From positions 129,001 to 193,000 of the forward strand of contig NC_065889.1 in NCBI RefSeq assembly GCF_905147045.1: DNA of 64,000 bases. The letters run 5' to 3'. Both the position numbers and the translations under genes were made by a program. Within the stretch, counting starts at the first letter, position 1, and each line of letters starts with the position of its first letter. This document shows positions 36,121 through 47,430 of the stretch, piece by piece. The notes under the pieces are model-generated. The model did not search any database. It had not been told where the DNA came from and saw nothing but the letters and a program-made list of their open reading frames with translations. The DNA is from Nymphalis io (lineage: Eukaryota > Arthropoda > Insecta > Lepidoptera > Nymphalidae).

Positions 36121-36170
36121 TCGCTACTTATAAATAATTATTAATAACGTTATTACGTTATAAGTAGCGA
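36121..36170. repeat. inverted repeat, 13-bp perfect arms
   Basis: TCGCTACTTATAA at 36121-36133 and its reverse complement at 36158-36170, separated by 24 AT-rich bases. Confidence 0.85.
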
Positions 36171-36319
36171 TTTAGTATTTATTAATACTAAAATCAAAAA
36201 TTGATGACAGCCGGCATTAACTTTGATTGCTAATTCTTACATTGCAGTCACTATAAGTAAGTGTTCCTAATAGAATCAATAAATTGAAAAATTATAATAA
36301 AGTTATAAAAATTTACCAC

Positions 36320-36600
36320 TTTCTGATTTATTCTTTTGTATTCACCGCACAACCTATCTGGATGCCAAATTTGAACTTTCTAGGTCATCTGGAACTGGGT
36401 TAGAGTTTTGATGTATAGGTCAGTCAGTGATAAAAATGGCGATTTTTAGACGTTAATATCTAAATAACCGTTTGAGATGTGTTTATGAAATATGGAATAC
36501 ATATTTATCCTGCCAGTTTTAATATATGAGCCAAATTTGACATATGAATGTGAAATAGTTTTTGAGTTATGAGGGGGTTAAAAATGACTCCAAATGGTTC
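36320..36600. repeat. possible unclassified repeat
   Basis: GATGCCAAATTTGAACTTTC, GATAAAAATGGCGATTTTTA and GAGCCAAATTTGACATATGA recall 3' tails of LINEs or Helitrons (CCAAATTT is recurrent in such ends). No second copy is present in the window, so this is tentative. Confidence 0.25.
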
Positions 36601-36711
36601 GTGTAATATTACACACGGTGCTGCTCGCCAGTTCTGTTAGCTTGAACTTGGCTTGACACGTTACCGCGCGTCTATATAAATCAATTTTCTACGTACATTT
36701 AATAAGTGAAC

Positions 36712-36985
36712 TGAATTGGCCCAGTGGTTGGAACAATTAGAATCTAAATCGATGACTGCGTTCAAACCCGGGCTAGTACAATTGAATTTTCGTGTGCTTA
36801 ATTTTGTTCATCAACATCGTGAGGAAACCTGCATGTGTCTAATTTCATTTAAATCCTGCCACATGTGTAATCTACCAACCCGCATTGGAGCAGCGTGGTG
36901 GAATAAGCTCCAAACCTTCTCCTCAAAAGGGAGAGGAGGCCTTAGCCCAGCAGTGGGACATTAACAGGCTGTTACTGTTACTGTA
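36712..36985 (+). mobile_element. SINE family B, full-length copy
   Basis: Starts at a tRNA-like head (TGGCCCAGTGGTTGGAAC, then GCGTTCAAACCCGGGC as B box). It continues GTGAGGAAACCTGCATGTGT, CCCGCATTGGAGCAGC and GCCTTAGCCCAGCAGTGGGA, and ends GGCTGTTACTGTTACTG. This copy defines the orientation of the family. Confidence 0.9.
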
Positions 36986-37261
36986 ATTTTGTTCATAAAT
37001 CATACCGTATGTTTGTTCATTTATATAAATATATTTAAACAAAATTCTTCAATTGCTTATTCCAAAAAATCGTACACAACATTCGAGTGTTCAAAGCAAG
37101 CTATTAAAACAGCGATATGAACCGGTCACGAATAAACTCAAAGGGAAACAGAATGTCAGGATGTTAATTAAGTACGTTCGTAAATAAATATGATTACATT
37201 TTTATTTGACATAGCAGAGAGCAGAGATTTTTAGAAGTGGCAATTTTTTATCATATTGATA

Positions 37262-37425
37262 GATGAACTTGATTGTCAGTGGTCACCACAGCCCAAAGTC
37301 ATTGGTGCTATAAGAAATATTAAACATTCTCCACATTACCAATGCGCCAACACTCTTGGGAACTATACCAGTAGTTACACTGGCTCACTCCCTTCAAACT
37401 GGAACAAAAGAATACTAAATATTTC
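37262..37425 (-). mobile_element. SINE family A fragment
   Basis: Reversed: GTCAGTGGTCACCACAGCCC, CAATGCGCCAACACTCTTGG, TTACACTGGCTCACTCCCTT and CAAACTGGAACAAAAGAATA. Both ends are missing. Confidence 0.75.
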
Positions 37426-37784
37426 TGGTAAGCCTGATTAATGTTTTGCTTTATTACTCTGTTCACTGTACTAATTCGGTTTTCTGATCATTAATTAATA
37501 CTTTGCGTAACAGTGACTTAATTTGATAGCAGCTTTATTATATGTAACCGGGCTTAACATACTAGCAGTTAACTGCAGCTTTGTTCAATAGCCAATAATA
37601 TGGTTAAAGCTACGAACATTTTATTGGATTTAACTTGCATATATAAATAATTTTAAATCCGTTACGTTACAAATACTTCCAGCATTTGCTTTCAGCGTAA
37701 AAAAGGATTATCTTCATTAATTAATTTAAACAGCCCCATAACAACCCCTTAAAATCTAACCGGTTGTCGAAAGCCTACTCTTCT

Positions 37785-37930
37785 GATGTAGAGAACGTTT
37801 GGACAAGCTCGTGATCTACCGAAGCTGCTCCTATGTGGGTTATTTGATGCACCTCTGCCACAATGACATATTACCCAGGTATCCTCACGATGTTATCTGA
37901 AGGATACCTGACCGAAACGACATGAAACGT
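37785..37930 (-). mobile_element. degraded SINE family B copy
   Basis: GAAGCTGCTCCTATGTGGGT, GATGCACCTCTGCCACAATG and CAGGTATCCTCACGATGT follow the order of SINE B on the minus strand, with many differences. Confidence 0.5.
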
Positions 37931-37939
37931 AATTGTAAA

Positions 37940-40100
37940 CGTAAATTAATAGCTATTTGGCTATATTTAATTTATTGTTAGTACATATCATTTATAATTT
38001 TAATATCTTCAAAGAATATAGAATAGAAATAAACAATAAAATATAAAACATAAATAATGTATTATTTATTAATTAATTACGTAGCCTCAGATAACTCACG
38101 TGATCATATGACGTTAAGTCGTATTTATGACTCTTCTAAAACATAATGTTCTTCGCCTAAACTGGTTAATGAATTCTAAATTATGTGACCGGGCGGTGTG
38201 TCTGCGGTTTCTGTGACCTTTGCGATGAGGAAACTCCTTTAAGATTTATATTAATCAAGTCAGCTTAAACTTTTTTAATTAAAATTAAAACACATTTGAC
38301 GCATGACGAACACATAATATTGTCGCACCTAATTTTCAAACAAATTGTGTTTGTTGTTCTAGTGAACAATCCCTTCGTAGTGTTACCCAACATGAGAGCC
38401 TTTTGTTTAAACTTTCTAAGTTTCTCCGTACAGTGGTCTACAGCACGTGTAATTTTTGTACATGTAGATGAACGTGTTTAACGTGTGTTGTATAATAAGA
38501 TGAATTTATTATACAAATATAGATATTAACTAATAAAATCTGAAATAGAATTACACTGCATAGTAACAAGAACTTGCTTAAAATTATATTCTCACTACTT
38601 ACAATCGTCAAGAAACAGAATTTACTATCGGTTATATAGTTTTACAAACGATGGAAACACATTTTACAATAAAGTATATTTGTGAACTTTGATCTGTTTT
38701 CGATAAAAAGTTTAAGACCTTATAGAGGCAATAAATCAAAATATGTTGCATTATAATGTTAATAAAGCTATAGAATATCGATTGGTCAAAAAACAATATT
38801 AATAATAAGATAGAAGTTACGAATTTATAGTATGAGTTCATACACGGTACTAATTACGTTAACAGATAATTTGATTGATAGCGCCCCAGAGGAACATTTA
38901 AAAAACCATTTAAATATTAATATCCAAAAATTTCCTTGTCATGGAAGCAAATTTTTTGCTACTTAAAATATGTAATTTATGTATATCTATGCTATAAACT
39001 TTATGTAAATTTAGAAACTAATCAACTTATATTTTTTCATATGAGGCCGAAAATATTAACAGATTGTGAATCACAAAAACGAAACAGATTTAAGATTATT
39101 TTACAAAACGTTTCGAATAATACTCGAGATATCAGAATTAATTAAATATGCTTTTATTTTTCCCCTTGTATACTTACATAAATAGAAAACATATAAATAC
39201 AATTCTATCACTTTAAGAATAACAACTAATAAAGCTCCTTGGCAATACTCCCTCTCTATATTTTCTCAAGTATAATTAAAATGAGTACGTGAGGCAGATT
39301 TAGAGAAGTTACTCTGCAGTTGAAGTTCTCTGAGACATAAAATAATCAACCGTGTGGTACAGATACGTATATTTCAATTATAATTCAGACATCGTTTGAT
39401 GTCATCCAGACCGATTACGACGTTTATTATAAGCGAACCATCTACGTTAGAGATATTATAGAAAAATAAGTGTGTGTGCAGACGCAGATCCCGCAGCTGC
39501 ACGTTCTTTTCCGTTTCTCTCATAGTCGGATAGTATTCAAAAGAAGGGTTTACTTACTTATATAATTACTAACCCAACCGATTAGTTACAAGCTATTTTG
39601 TTATATCTATAAACCATTTTTGTTAATCACGTATGTTTATATTTACCTTAAGATGAGTATCTTATACAGCTCGTTACTGGGCCGACATGGATGTGCTAAC
39701 AATAAACGAAACAGTTTAATACATATTTTAAAAAAAAAGTTACCACAGCCCGACGGCTTTAATTATTTATTTATTTGGCACGTGACCTTAATCTTGCTCG
39801 TCAATGATATCGCACCGCAAAATCTAGTTCCTTATTATGTATAACAAAAAATGTTATTTAAATAAATTTGAATACTATTAATTTGTGTAGGTATTTTGTA
39901 AATATGTCAAACATTTAAATCGCTATCCACTATGTTCGCTTTCGATGTAATGTCGGTGTTTGAGCGGGTAATTTAAAATATCAACTATTAAACAAAAAAA
40001 AGCGCGGATTATGTATATATTATTTTGTTATGCTAAAGTCGGATAAACCCACTCCCACCTCGCAAACTTACTTAAAAGTTCTTTTGACTAAATTCATGGG
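37940..40100. other. AT-rich non-coding stretch
   Basis: Only short AT-driven frames; no repeat or RNA gene was recognised. Confidence 0.5.
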
Positions 40101-40104
40101 TTAG

Positions 40105-40175
40105 GTTAGCTTTCGGGGCGTCACCCTAGAATGCGTGAAAGATCTCGTGGCATCCCTCGAAGACGTAAAGGGAAC
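40105..40175 (-). mobile_element. R1-like LINE 3' UTR relic
   Basis: TCGGGGCGTCACCCTAGAAT, then GCGTGAAAGATCTCGTGGCA and TCCCTCGAAGACG parallel the UTR block at 44.36-44.43 kb (GGGCGTCACGGTAGAATGCG, CCTCGAAAGGACG). Diverged and short. The strand is given relative to the complete end at 30.03-30.86 kb. Confidence 0.55.
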
Positions 40176-40237
40176 CAAAAAATGGCATCCTTGTAACAAT
40201 AAATCTAACCAATCTTAACCCACAAATGCTATAACTT

Positions 40238-40392
40238 AGAAATTAGACACATGCAGGTTTTTTCACAATGTTTTCCTTCACCGTGTAACACGAGGTGAAT
40301 TACAATCACAAATTAAGCACGGTTTGAATCCACGATCATCGGTTAAGATTCACGCTATCTTACCACTGGGTAATCTCGGCTATATCATATGT
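40238..40392 (-). mobile_element. SINE family B, head and body
   Basis: TAGACACATGCAGGTTTTTT, CACAATGTTTTCCTTCACCG, then TTGAATCCACGATCATCGGT and ACCACTGGGTAATCTCGGCT, the reversed tRNA-like head. The 3' block is absent. Confidence 0.8.
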
Positions 40393-41099
40393 AAGTAATA
40401 TTATAATTATATTAATTAATAGTATATAATTAAAAATGCAATAACTTTAGCGAATACTTTAAAATTAAGTTACATGTTTTTCTATCTAGAACAATGCTGA
40501 ACCAGATCTGAATCTAACTAAAACAACGATGCCACTTAAACTAACTGGATATTGTTTATAAAATACAGGAATCACAAATTAAAGAGATGATTGATATTTA
40601 ACATCAGAAAAAACATTAAATTTATCAACAATAATATTGTGATTATTTTAAATTAAATATACAGAACATTATATAAAATAAATGATTGCTATAATTCAAC
40701 ATTCTTACACAGCCTTAGTAATTCATCAAACAAAGTTGTCCACTTTCCTGATTCTATTGAGAATTATTGTCCGAGAGCGCGATGAATGGCGCCAATGAAC
40801 GCGTAATAATAAAAATTATTTTTTCTTGGACCAATATTATCATCTTTTGGGACACGTGTGAGACACAGTTGGGCATGAAGATGTGAAACGTTGCCGTCTC
40901 CTTGCAAAATCGGCACATAATTTTTAGTTGTTTGCAAATCTGTCTGACTTCCAAGGAGTTCAAACCCGAACAGCATAAAGAAATTTGGTTGTGTATAGAA
41001 AAATATATCCATAGCAACATTTAAAGAGGTATCTAAGGAAAGCCTTTTGTACTTTTTCCATTATTCATTCAATTAAGACCGCGCTCTGTCTCAAACAGT

Positions 41100-41310
41100 T
41101 TTGCTTTTATCAGGTTGTATGTTATTACTAGTTTCCTCCTGCGACTTCGTTCTTGGGGGAGGGGAGGAGTTAGGCACCCTATGTTTCTGTACTCCTGACC
41201 ACATGAATGCAAAATTTCATGACGATGGGTTGAGTAGTTAAAACGTCACCAACAAACAAATAATCAAACAAACACACTTTTGCGTTTATAATATTAGTAG
41301 GGATGTGCAC
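41100..41310 (+). repeat. dispersed repeat family G, best copy
   Basis: TCCTCCTGCGACTTCGTTCT, TGTACTCCTGACCACATGAA, GCAAAATTTCATGACGATGG, GTTGAGTAGTTAAAACG and a GTTTATAATATTAGTAGGGA end. A terminal segment widespread in lepidopteran intergenic DNA; its element class is unresolved. Confidence 0.65.
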
Positions 41311-41329
41311 TTGTTTTCTTCCAGCTCTT

Positions 41330-42140
41330 TTATTATTTTGACAAAGGAGATGTCGTTCGTATCAGTCTCGTCTGTCATTGACTATGTGACGTAATATTAA
41401 ATCCAACATGACAGAATTGACTTACACAATACGGCAAATATAAAAAAAATTAGTATGATAGAATGAATCGAGCTAGTTAATTCATAGATTTCGATAATTT
41501 AAAAAATTAAGTACTTTAGTTTTATAATGAGAACATCATCACATAATTTATATAGCGTCGTCGTGTGTATCCGATAATGCGTATAAAAGTATAAAAGTGG
41601 TTAATTATGAAAAAGGACGATTGGTTTCGAATCGTTTAAGTCTCGCAATAAGTGTAAGCGTTGTCGGTGCGGGCGAGCAAATACACCAACTTACTCAAGT
41701 GTATTTTCTTGACATTTTCAGAGAGAAGAAAGTATAAAAGGAAAAAGAACATTATTTGTAGCAAGTGACAGGATACATTGTAGCCGCAGACATCATGCAA
41801 ATGTTGGAAGCTGTTCCTCTCCAAGCTAATTTGTTAACACATGCCATCTGGTGCAGGCGCGGTAAATTTATAAATATTTTAGTTAAAAGTTCAATCAAAT
41901 GGAGATTTATATATTTAAAATAGGACCATAATTTATTCGTTAGCAGCTACAAAGCTGAAATGTTTAAATGAGATAAACGATTTAACAATTAGTCACAGAC
42001 CTTTTTACATAGATTAAGGATGAAATGATAATTCATTTTGACGAACCGGTGAAAACACCTACGTGGTTGACGCGGACGTTTACGTTGGAGGGCAAGAGTA
42101 ACTTAACTTAACTTCTTAATACATTAATAATAATAATATC
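41330..42140. other. non-coding stretch
   Basis: Minus-strand frames at 41636-41824 are partly protein-like but have no convincing splice borders. Nothing else was recognised. Confidence 0.4.
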
Positions 42141-42149
42141 CTGGGATAT

Positions 42150-42408
42150 TATTCACACATGACCATCTGATCCCAAACTAAGCAGAGCTTGTACGATGGA
42201 AACCAGACAACTGATATACTACAAAACCATATTTTCTTTTATCATACCATATTCTCTTAAATACATACTTATATAGATAATTACCATCAGACTCAGGACA
42301 AACAGATATGTTCATGCACAAAAATGTCTGTCCGGGGTGGGCATCGAACCCAAATTCGGCGCAAAAGGCAAGTAGCTCAACCACGCCAAAGGCCAGTCTA
42401 TTTGAGCT
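42150..42408 (-). mobile_element. tRNA-derived SINE family D, full length
   Basis: On the minus strand the head reads GGCGTGGTTGAGCTACTTGC (A box) and GGGTTCGATGCCCACCCCGG (perfect B box). The body continues GACATTTTTGTGCATGAACA and TGTTTGTCCTGAGTCTGATG, ending left near GTACAAGCTCTGCTTAG. An 88-codon frame here is a shadow. The 5' end faces the next SINE. Confidence 0.8.
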
Positions 42409-42423
42409 TTGGTTAGATATTTT

Positions 42424-42622
42424 TGCCGAGCCGAGGTGGCTCAAGGGTTAAACACACGACTATAACCGATGATAGCTGGGTTCAAACCCATTTGTGTTCA
42501 TAATTCATCTCATTCACAAAACCGCGCGCTGGAGAAGTTTGGCAGAATAAGCTTCAAACCTTTTCTTCAGAGGGATAGGAGGTCTTAACCTAATAGTAGG
42601 ACATTTACAGACTCTTACTTTA
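42424..42622 (+). mobile_element. SINE family B, head to head with family D
   Basis: Begins GCCGAGGTGGCTCAAGGGTT (A box), then TGGGTTCAAACCCA (B box), GAATAAGCTTCAAACCTTTT, GGTCTTAACCTAATAGTAGG and a GACTCTTACTTTAC end. The middle of the body is shortened. Its 5' end lies only about 15-20 bases from the 5' end of the family D SINE. Confidence 0.85.
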
Positions 42623-42667
42623 CCTTGCAATATTATTTTATTAATGTTTATTAACAAAATATTGCTA

Positions 42668-42930
42668 TAAATAATGTTTAAGCTACACTCTCTTGAATAC
42701 TGTCGCGAAACATCTGACCCGTGAAGGAGAGCTCGCACACCAGGACGCAAACTGCAAAACAAAATAAATAAATTGAGTAAACTCTGAACTTTATCAAAAC
42801 TAACAATTTCAGTACCACAAATCAAGTTACATGGCTTGTTAGAAGCACGTTTGTGTTTAGTTGTCAAATATTGCCAACATCGAGCGACGCGTCGTTCTTC
42901 ATCCCACGTCGCGACGTACAAGAAGATACT
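42668..42930 (-). other. unassigned 135-codon minus-strand frame (non-SINE part)
   Basis: The open frame starting at about 42921 (YVATWDEERRVARCWQYL) runs on into the SINE below 42622. Within it, CAATTTATTTATTTTGTTTTGCAG is a strong acceptor-like site just before TTTGCGTCCTGGTGTGCGAG. After that site all three frames are open for at least 17 codons. The piece before it is GC-richer and protein-like. No donor pairs convincingly with these signals and the product is unknown, so this is a weak gene candidate. Confidence 0.25.
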
Positions 42931-43239
42931 TAGGAACTAGAAATGCTTTTAGGAAAAAATATATTTATATTCAAAATAGTTATTATGTCTGTTCTAACTT
43001 ATAATGTTGACAAATTTATGGTGATGGTTCGAAGAAGCTAGTAGCTAATGTATGTAGGGTTGCTCCGATGCGCAACAAATATCTAAATTCTAAAATTACT
43101 TAGCAAAAGTGGGACACATTTGTAACCATTACGATAGAACGAAAATGTCATTAAATGAAATGTTATTGATTTTAATTCGAATAAAAATCACAGTTCTTTT
43201 ACTGTGTAAAATAAGCATCCTCAAACGAGACCAGCACTA

Positions 43240-43505
43240 GACTAGACTAACTGCACAGGGCATATTATGCACATACATAATGAGCAATCTCACCTCACAC
43301 TTGCAATCCGATGCAAACACAATATAGACCGAAAGAGGTTCGACTCAGTATCAACACCTCACGCACTCTGCGTGAGACACGTTATTGTAAGCTCTGCAAT
43401 TAATCCAACTTCATTTACTACTGAGATTTTCCGATAGTGTTACCCAATTTGACGCCTGAGCTTGACACCTAGACCTCGGGATCTCTTGCCCTAAAAGCTG
43501 GTCAC
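43240..43505 (-). mobile_element. decayed SINE family C copy
   Basis: Follows the family C order at 22.0-22.4 kb: CACACTTGCAATCCGATGCA, TCTGCGTGAGACACGTTATT, TACTACTGAGATTTTCCGAT and CTAGACCTCGGGATCTCTTG near the head. The B box has decayed. Confidence 0.55.
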
Positions 43506-44011
43506 AACACCGACGAGGGAGATGGTCTAGTACCTCTTTAGTTTTTACAAACCAAACTCATCGTATAGAGAAAAGTAAATACCACGGGTAAAACTTATTG
43601 ACCCTTACCGGCTTTTTTCAAAGTTCTTAATCTGTGAGAACGTATTGGAACTGCAAGGCTATGTCAATAGTTGCTGGGTGTTTCGTGTCAATATACCAGG
43701 CTTCATCACGAATATAGAAATGCAAGAATATAGAACTAGACATATAAGATTGAAACCACTTTATGTCACAAGTAGGTGCATCTAATATAAGGTGAATTAT
43801 AGGTATTTCCATAATAACGTAGATCAAAATTGAATGTCACTTGCAGTAACACATCATGCCGGCTTATAGATAATTCCTACTAATATTATACATAGTAACC
43901 GTGGCTTCATTTTTTTTTGTGCCAAAAGCAAGACTTAAGTTAGTCGTGTAGATAAAGAAACTAAGAAACAGTTGAAGTCGGTTAAAAGAAACATTTGTTG
44001 AACTTTTTTTA

Positions 44012-44255
44012 AAAATTAGATAGATGGGCAGGCAAGCGGACCTGACGTTAAAGGGTCACCAACGCCCATAGAAGCACTGTAAGAAATAGAAATACTTAGA
44101 ATGTTGTGTTCTGCTTTGAAGGGTGAGTGAGCCAGTATAGCTACATAAGGAATATAAAATTTTAAGTTGGTGGCGCATTGGCGATGTAAGGGATAATTCA
44201 TGTTTCTAACAGTGCCAATATATCATCACGAGCCATTTGCCCGTCTGCCTAGCTA
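44012..44255. mobile_element. two SINE A pieces in inverted orientation
   Basis: 44012-44088 is the 3' end of SINE A reversed (GACGTTAAAGGGTCACCAAC, GCCCATAGAAGCACTGTAAG). It changes directly, near AAATAGAAATACTTAG, into a plus-strand SINE A segment (TTGAAGGGTGAGTGAGCCAG, AAGTTGGTGGCGCATTGGCG, GCCATTTGCCCGTCTGCC) to 44255. The result is a joined inverted pair and not one intact copy. Confidence 0.75.
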
Positions 44256-44269
44256 AATTAAATAAGATG

Positions 44270-44430
44270 CTATGTCCACCTTCTCTCCCCTCCGTAAGCG
44301 CCGATGGGGCTAGGGGGGCAATCCGTATCCCGGGAATCCCCCTAGGAATGGAGGCGCGCTTAGGCGAGCCAACCATCCGGGCGTCACGGTAGAATGCGCA
44401 AGCGATCCCATGACGCCCCTCGAAAGGACG
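44270..44430 (-). mobile_element. R1-like LINE 3' UTR fragment
   Basis: GC-rich. Its minus-strand reading is shared with the 3' UTR of the R1-like LINE as it appears on the plus strand at 30.17-30.25 kb: CGAGGGGCGTCATGGGATCG, CTTGCGCATTCTACCGTGAC, GCCCGGATGGTTGGC. The piece is therefore in the opposite sense to the element at 30 kb along the window. No coding part remains. The strand entry follows this shared reading. Confidence 0.65.
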
Positions 44431-44964
44431 GAATAAAAATAAAAAGTTATATTAAACAAGTAAAAAAGGTACAACGGTGAGGTCGGTTATACGTTCACAC
44501 GCTAGAGTTTTACAAATGTTGGACAGATCTTAAGATGTAATATAATATTTATAGTACTGTAATATATAATATGTAGTTCGACAATGTACTTAATGTTTAA
44601 CTATTATTGTATAACGAATTGTATAATTTAGCGTGAGGCTGTGGGCGGTGACCTCTGCTGATAAGGTATCAGTCGATCGCGGTTTAACCGATGTGTAATA
44701 CCGCTTCCGACCTTATCGCGCGGTTTCCGAAATTTAACTCAACATGAAATGTTAGCTAAGTTCTCCATTAAATTAAAAATATATTGTGCTGTTTGTCGTG
44801 AATAATATTCAAAAAACTCATTTATACTCAGTCGTTTAAATTTTATACATTGGACAATGCAGTGATGGAAGTTTTGATTTGCATTTTTTTTTAATTGATG
44901 ACGTCACAAATATGATTACTTATGTCAATATAAATAAATAATTCAACTGCTTCAATTCTGTCTA

Positions 44965-45105
44965 ATCTAGGAACATAAAACCTTAGTTCCCAAGGTTGGT
45001 GTCGCTTTGGCGATATAAAGGATACATAATGTTTCTTACAGTGCCGATTTCTGAAGACAGTGGCATCATAAGGGGCCCATTTGCCAGTCTTCCTAGCTAT
45101 AGTAA
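44965..45105 (+). mobile_element. SINE family A, 3' fragment
   Basis: GGAACATAAAACCTTAGTTC, CCAAGGTTGGTGTCGC, TTTCTTACAGTGCCGATTTC and GGGGCCCATTTGCCAGTCTT match the 3' half of SINE A. The tail is decayed. Confidence 0.75.
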
Positions 45106-46599
45106 AATAATAATTCATTTTATGACAATAAATCAAAGCATTGAAAGCGGGCGGCTAATTAACCAATTTAAATGAACAAAGGACAACTGGAACGTAATAT
45201 TCTACAAAAAAAAAAAACATTGAGCAGTTTTATTTCCTTGTATTAAAAATATTCTGAGCGTAATTCTTAAAACAATATATAAAAAAAGCTTTGACTAAAG
45301 CGGCTCTAGCGCGAATTCGTCGGCCAATACCACAATCGAATTATCAAGCCAAATCACCGCCAAAGAATGTGTTTCAATTTCAATGTTCCAGTATGAAGCG
45401 AGTTCAGGAGCAGTGATCATACATTACTATTATACTTTATTGACCAAAATCATAATTTATATAATTGCTTATGAAGAAAAAATATTATAGTTGTGCTGAA
45501 CAACGAGTGGTCTTATTGCTTATTTGCCGTCTCTTTCCGGCAATCTTAAAGTGGTACATTTTAAAACAAAATCTGAGCAGGTGGTGCAATAAAGAGTATA
45601 TACTATATTCCAATATTTACAAAAAAATCTTATAGTTAATACATATTAAACACACAAAAAAACACATTAAGCAAGTCTCACTTGGCAAGATCTCAACATA
45701 ATTTGTCTTAGTTAAATAAAATATAAAAAAACTATTTTAATTTATATTTAAAATAACAACAGCACATAATCAGAAACGTTTAACGAATAAACCATTTTAG
45801 ATTCTTTAATATTCTGTTAAAAGTCCAAACTATTCGATAAGTTGACATCTAAATCAATGTTTCACATTTGTTTCTTGAACACCTTGACAATAAATCTATT
45901 AGCATTACTGTATTAAACGTCGCGGCGTCGCATTCATTATATTAGCTGCTATTCAATATATCAAGTGTCACTTATCATATCGACAACAATCAACAAAAAT
46001 AACAAACGACATTTGATTCAGAACGTTTCGACATTGTTTTTATTACTTTAAATATTTCATTAGTTTATTAGGCAGCTTGTAACGCTGACGTTTATGTGGT
46101 TTCGACTATCAAGTTGAGCCAATAAAAAAATATTGTGTTTTTAGATCAATTCATTCCTAGAATGGAGTAAAGCTCGTTTAACGCACGCGTACTTCAGATG
46201 AGATGTAAAGCAGTGTTTTCTGTATCTGCTTTCTTCACTGTCGTGACTTTACATCGGACTTTAGATTGTCTCTTGCATAGGTGGTTAGACTCGGTTGAGA
46301 AAGACCACGATGGATATATTAATATCAATATAATCTACAATAACATTTTATACGAACTGATTTTCCTCCGCAAGATGACACTTACAACTAAAGCATAACC
46401 CGAAATTACGAAAATATATTGTTATTTATCAACGCTACTTCTTCAGTAAGTAACTAATACCATTGCATCGGTCCGTGCGAGTGGGAGCCTGGTGATATGT
46501 AAACTTGTACTTTGTTAAACAGTTTTATATTATTGATTAATCAACTTACCTGTATGTCTTTCCTTTAAAGACAAATAAAAATCATAATTTATTCGTTCT

Positions 46600-46643
46600 A
46601 ACATATACTTGCAAATATGTATATAACATATACTTGCAAATAT
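46600..46643. repeat. two-copy tandem repeat, 25-bp period
   Basis: AACATATACTTGCAAATAT at 46600-46618 recurs exactly at 46625-46643. Confidence 0.85.
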
Positions 46644-47329
46644 ATGATCTGTGCTTACGCTGTCTCACATACATAGTTGTTTCTAAGCACATTAAGAGAA
46701 TGGCTATAATTCGAAGGACACTGGCGGTATCATTAAGTGGTGTGTTCTCGCCGTGAAGCGATACAATTAATGTCAATTTGTTATTTTCAATGACGATATT
46801 CGGTAATTAAGGAATTGTTGACGGGCGACCTTCTACTATTATCGAAATGTATATTTTTTTCGGTTACGGACTTAAAAAACAGAATATAAATAAAATAACT
46901 GTAATCGAAATGAGTATTATAAGTTTATTAAATCTTTATAATTTTAACCTATTTACTTTAAATAACAAATATGTAGCCACATGTTTCCGCTGTGACGGGT
47001 TTTTATGACTTTAATATGAACCATAAATTTTCAAAACAACGGTCTGCTCGCGACTTATGAAAATCTCATACTTCAGCTCCTCACACACATCATTTCTACA
47101 CAGATCATGTCATATTATCTCTCGTTCTATTCTACATTCCTTAATTCTATTTTAAGCTTGCATTTAAAGTTCTGCGCTGTGTAATATTTCAAAGGAATAT
47201 TTCGGAATATTTCAAGGTCAAAGCGTGCCACGTTTTCTATGCCTAACATTTGAATGAAACGTTTCTCACACATAAAGGGGAGACAATGATAAATAATTAT
47301 TTAATCAAGTAGACTTATTTATGTTACAT

Positions 47330-47430
47330 ATTGAATTAAATGTAAAGAAGCTACCACCGGTGCATAATGCAGATTCTACCTAGAAGAACCGAAAAGGAAC
47401 TCAGTAGGTGCATTATGTCCACAAAATAAA
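47330..47430 (+). repeat. dispersed repeat family H
   Basis: AAGAAGCTACCACCGGTGCA, GCAGATTCTACCTAGAAGAA and AACTCAGTAGGTGC match family H; only the central part is present. Confidence 0.6.

Noticed and set aside
40754..41020. Two overlapping minus-strand frames of 82 and 88 codons
   Set aside because: Both frames are open over the same DNA, so neither gives a coding signal, and no family was recognised.
42178..42444. 88-codon minus-strand frame
   Set aside because: Read-through of SINE D and its junction with SINE B.
43627..43827. 66-codon minus-strand frame (contains RDEAWYIDTKHPATIDIALQ)
   Set aside because: Protein-like composition, but no matching splice donor and no recognised homologue; kept only as a note.
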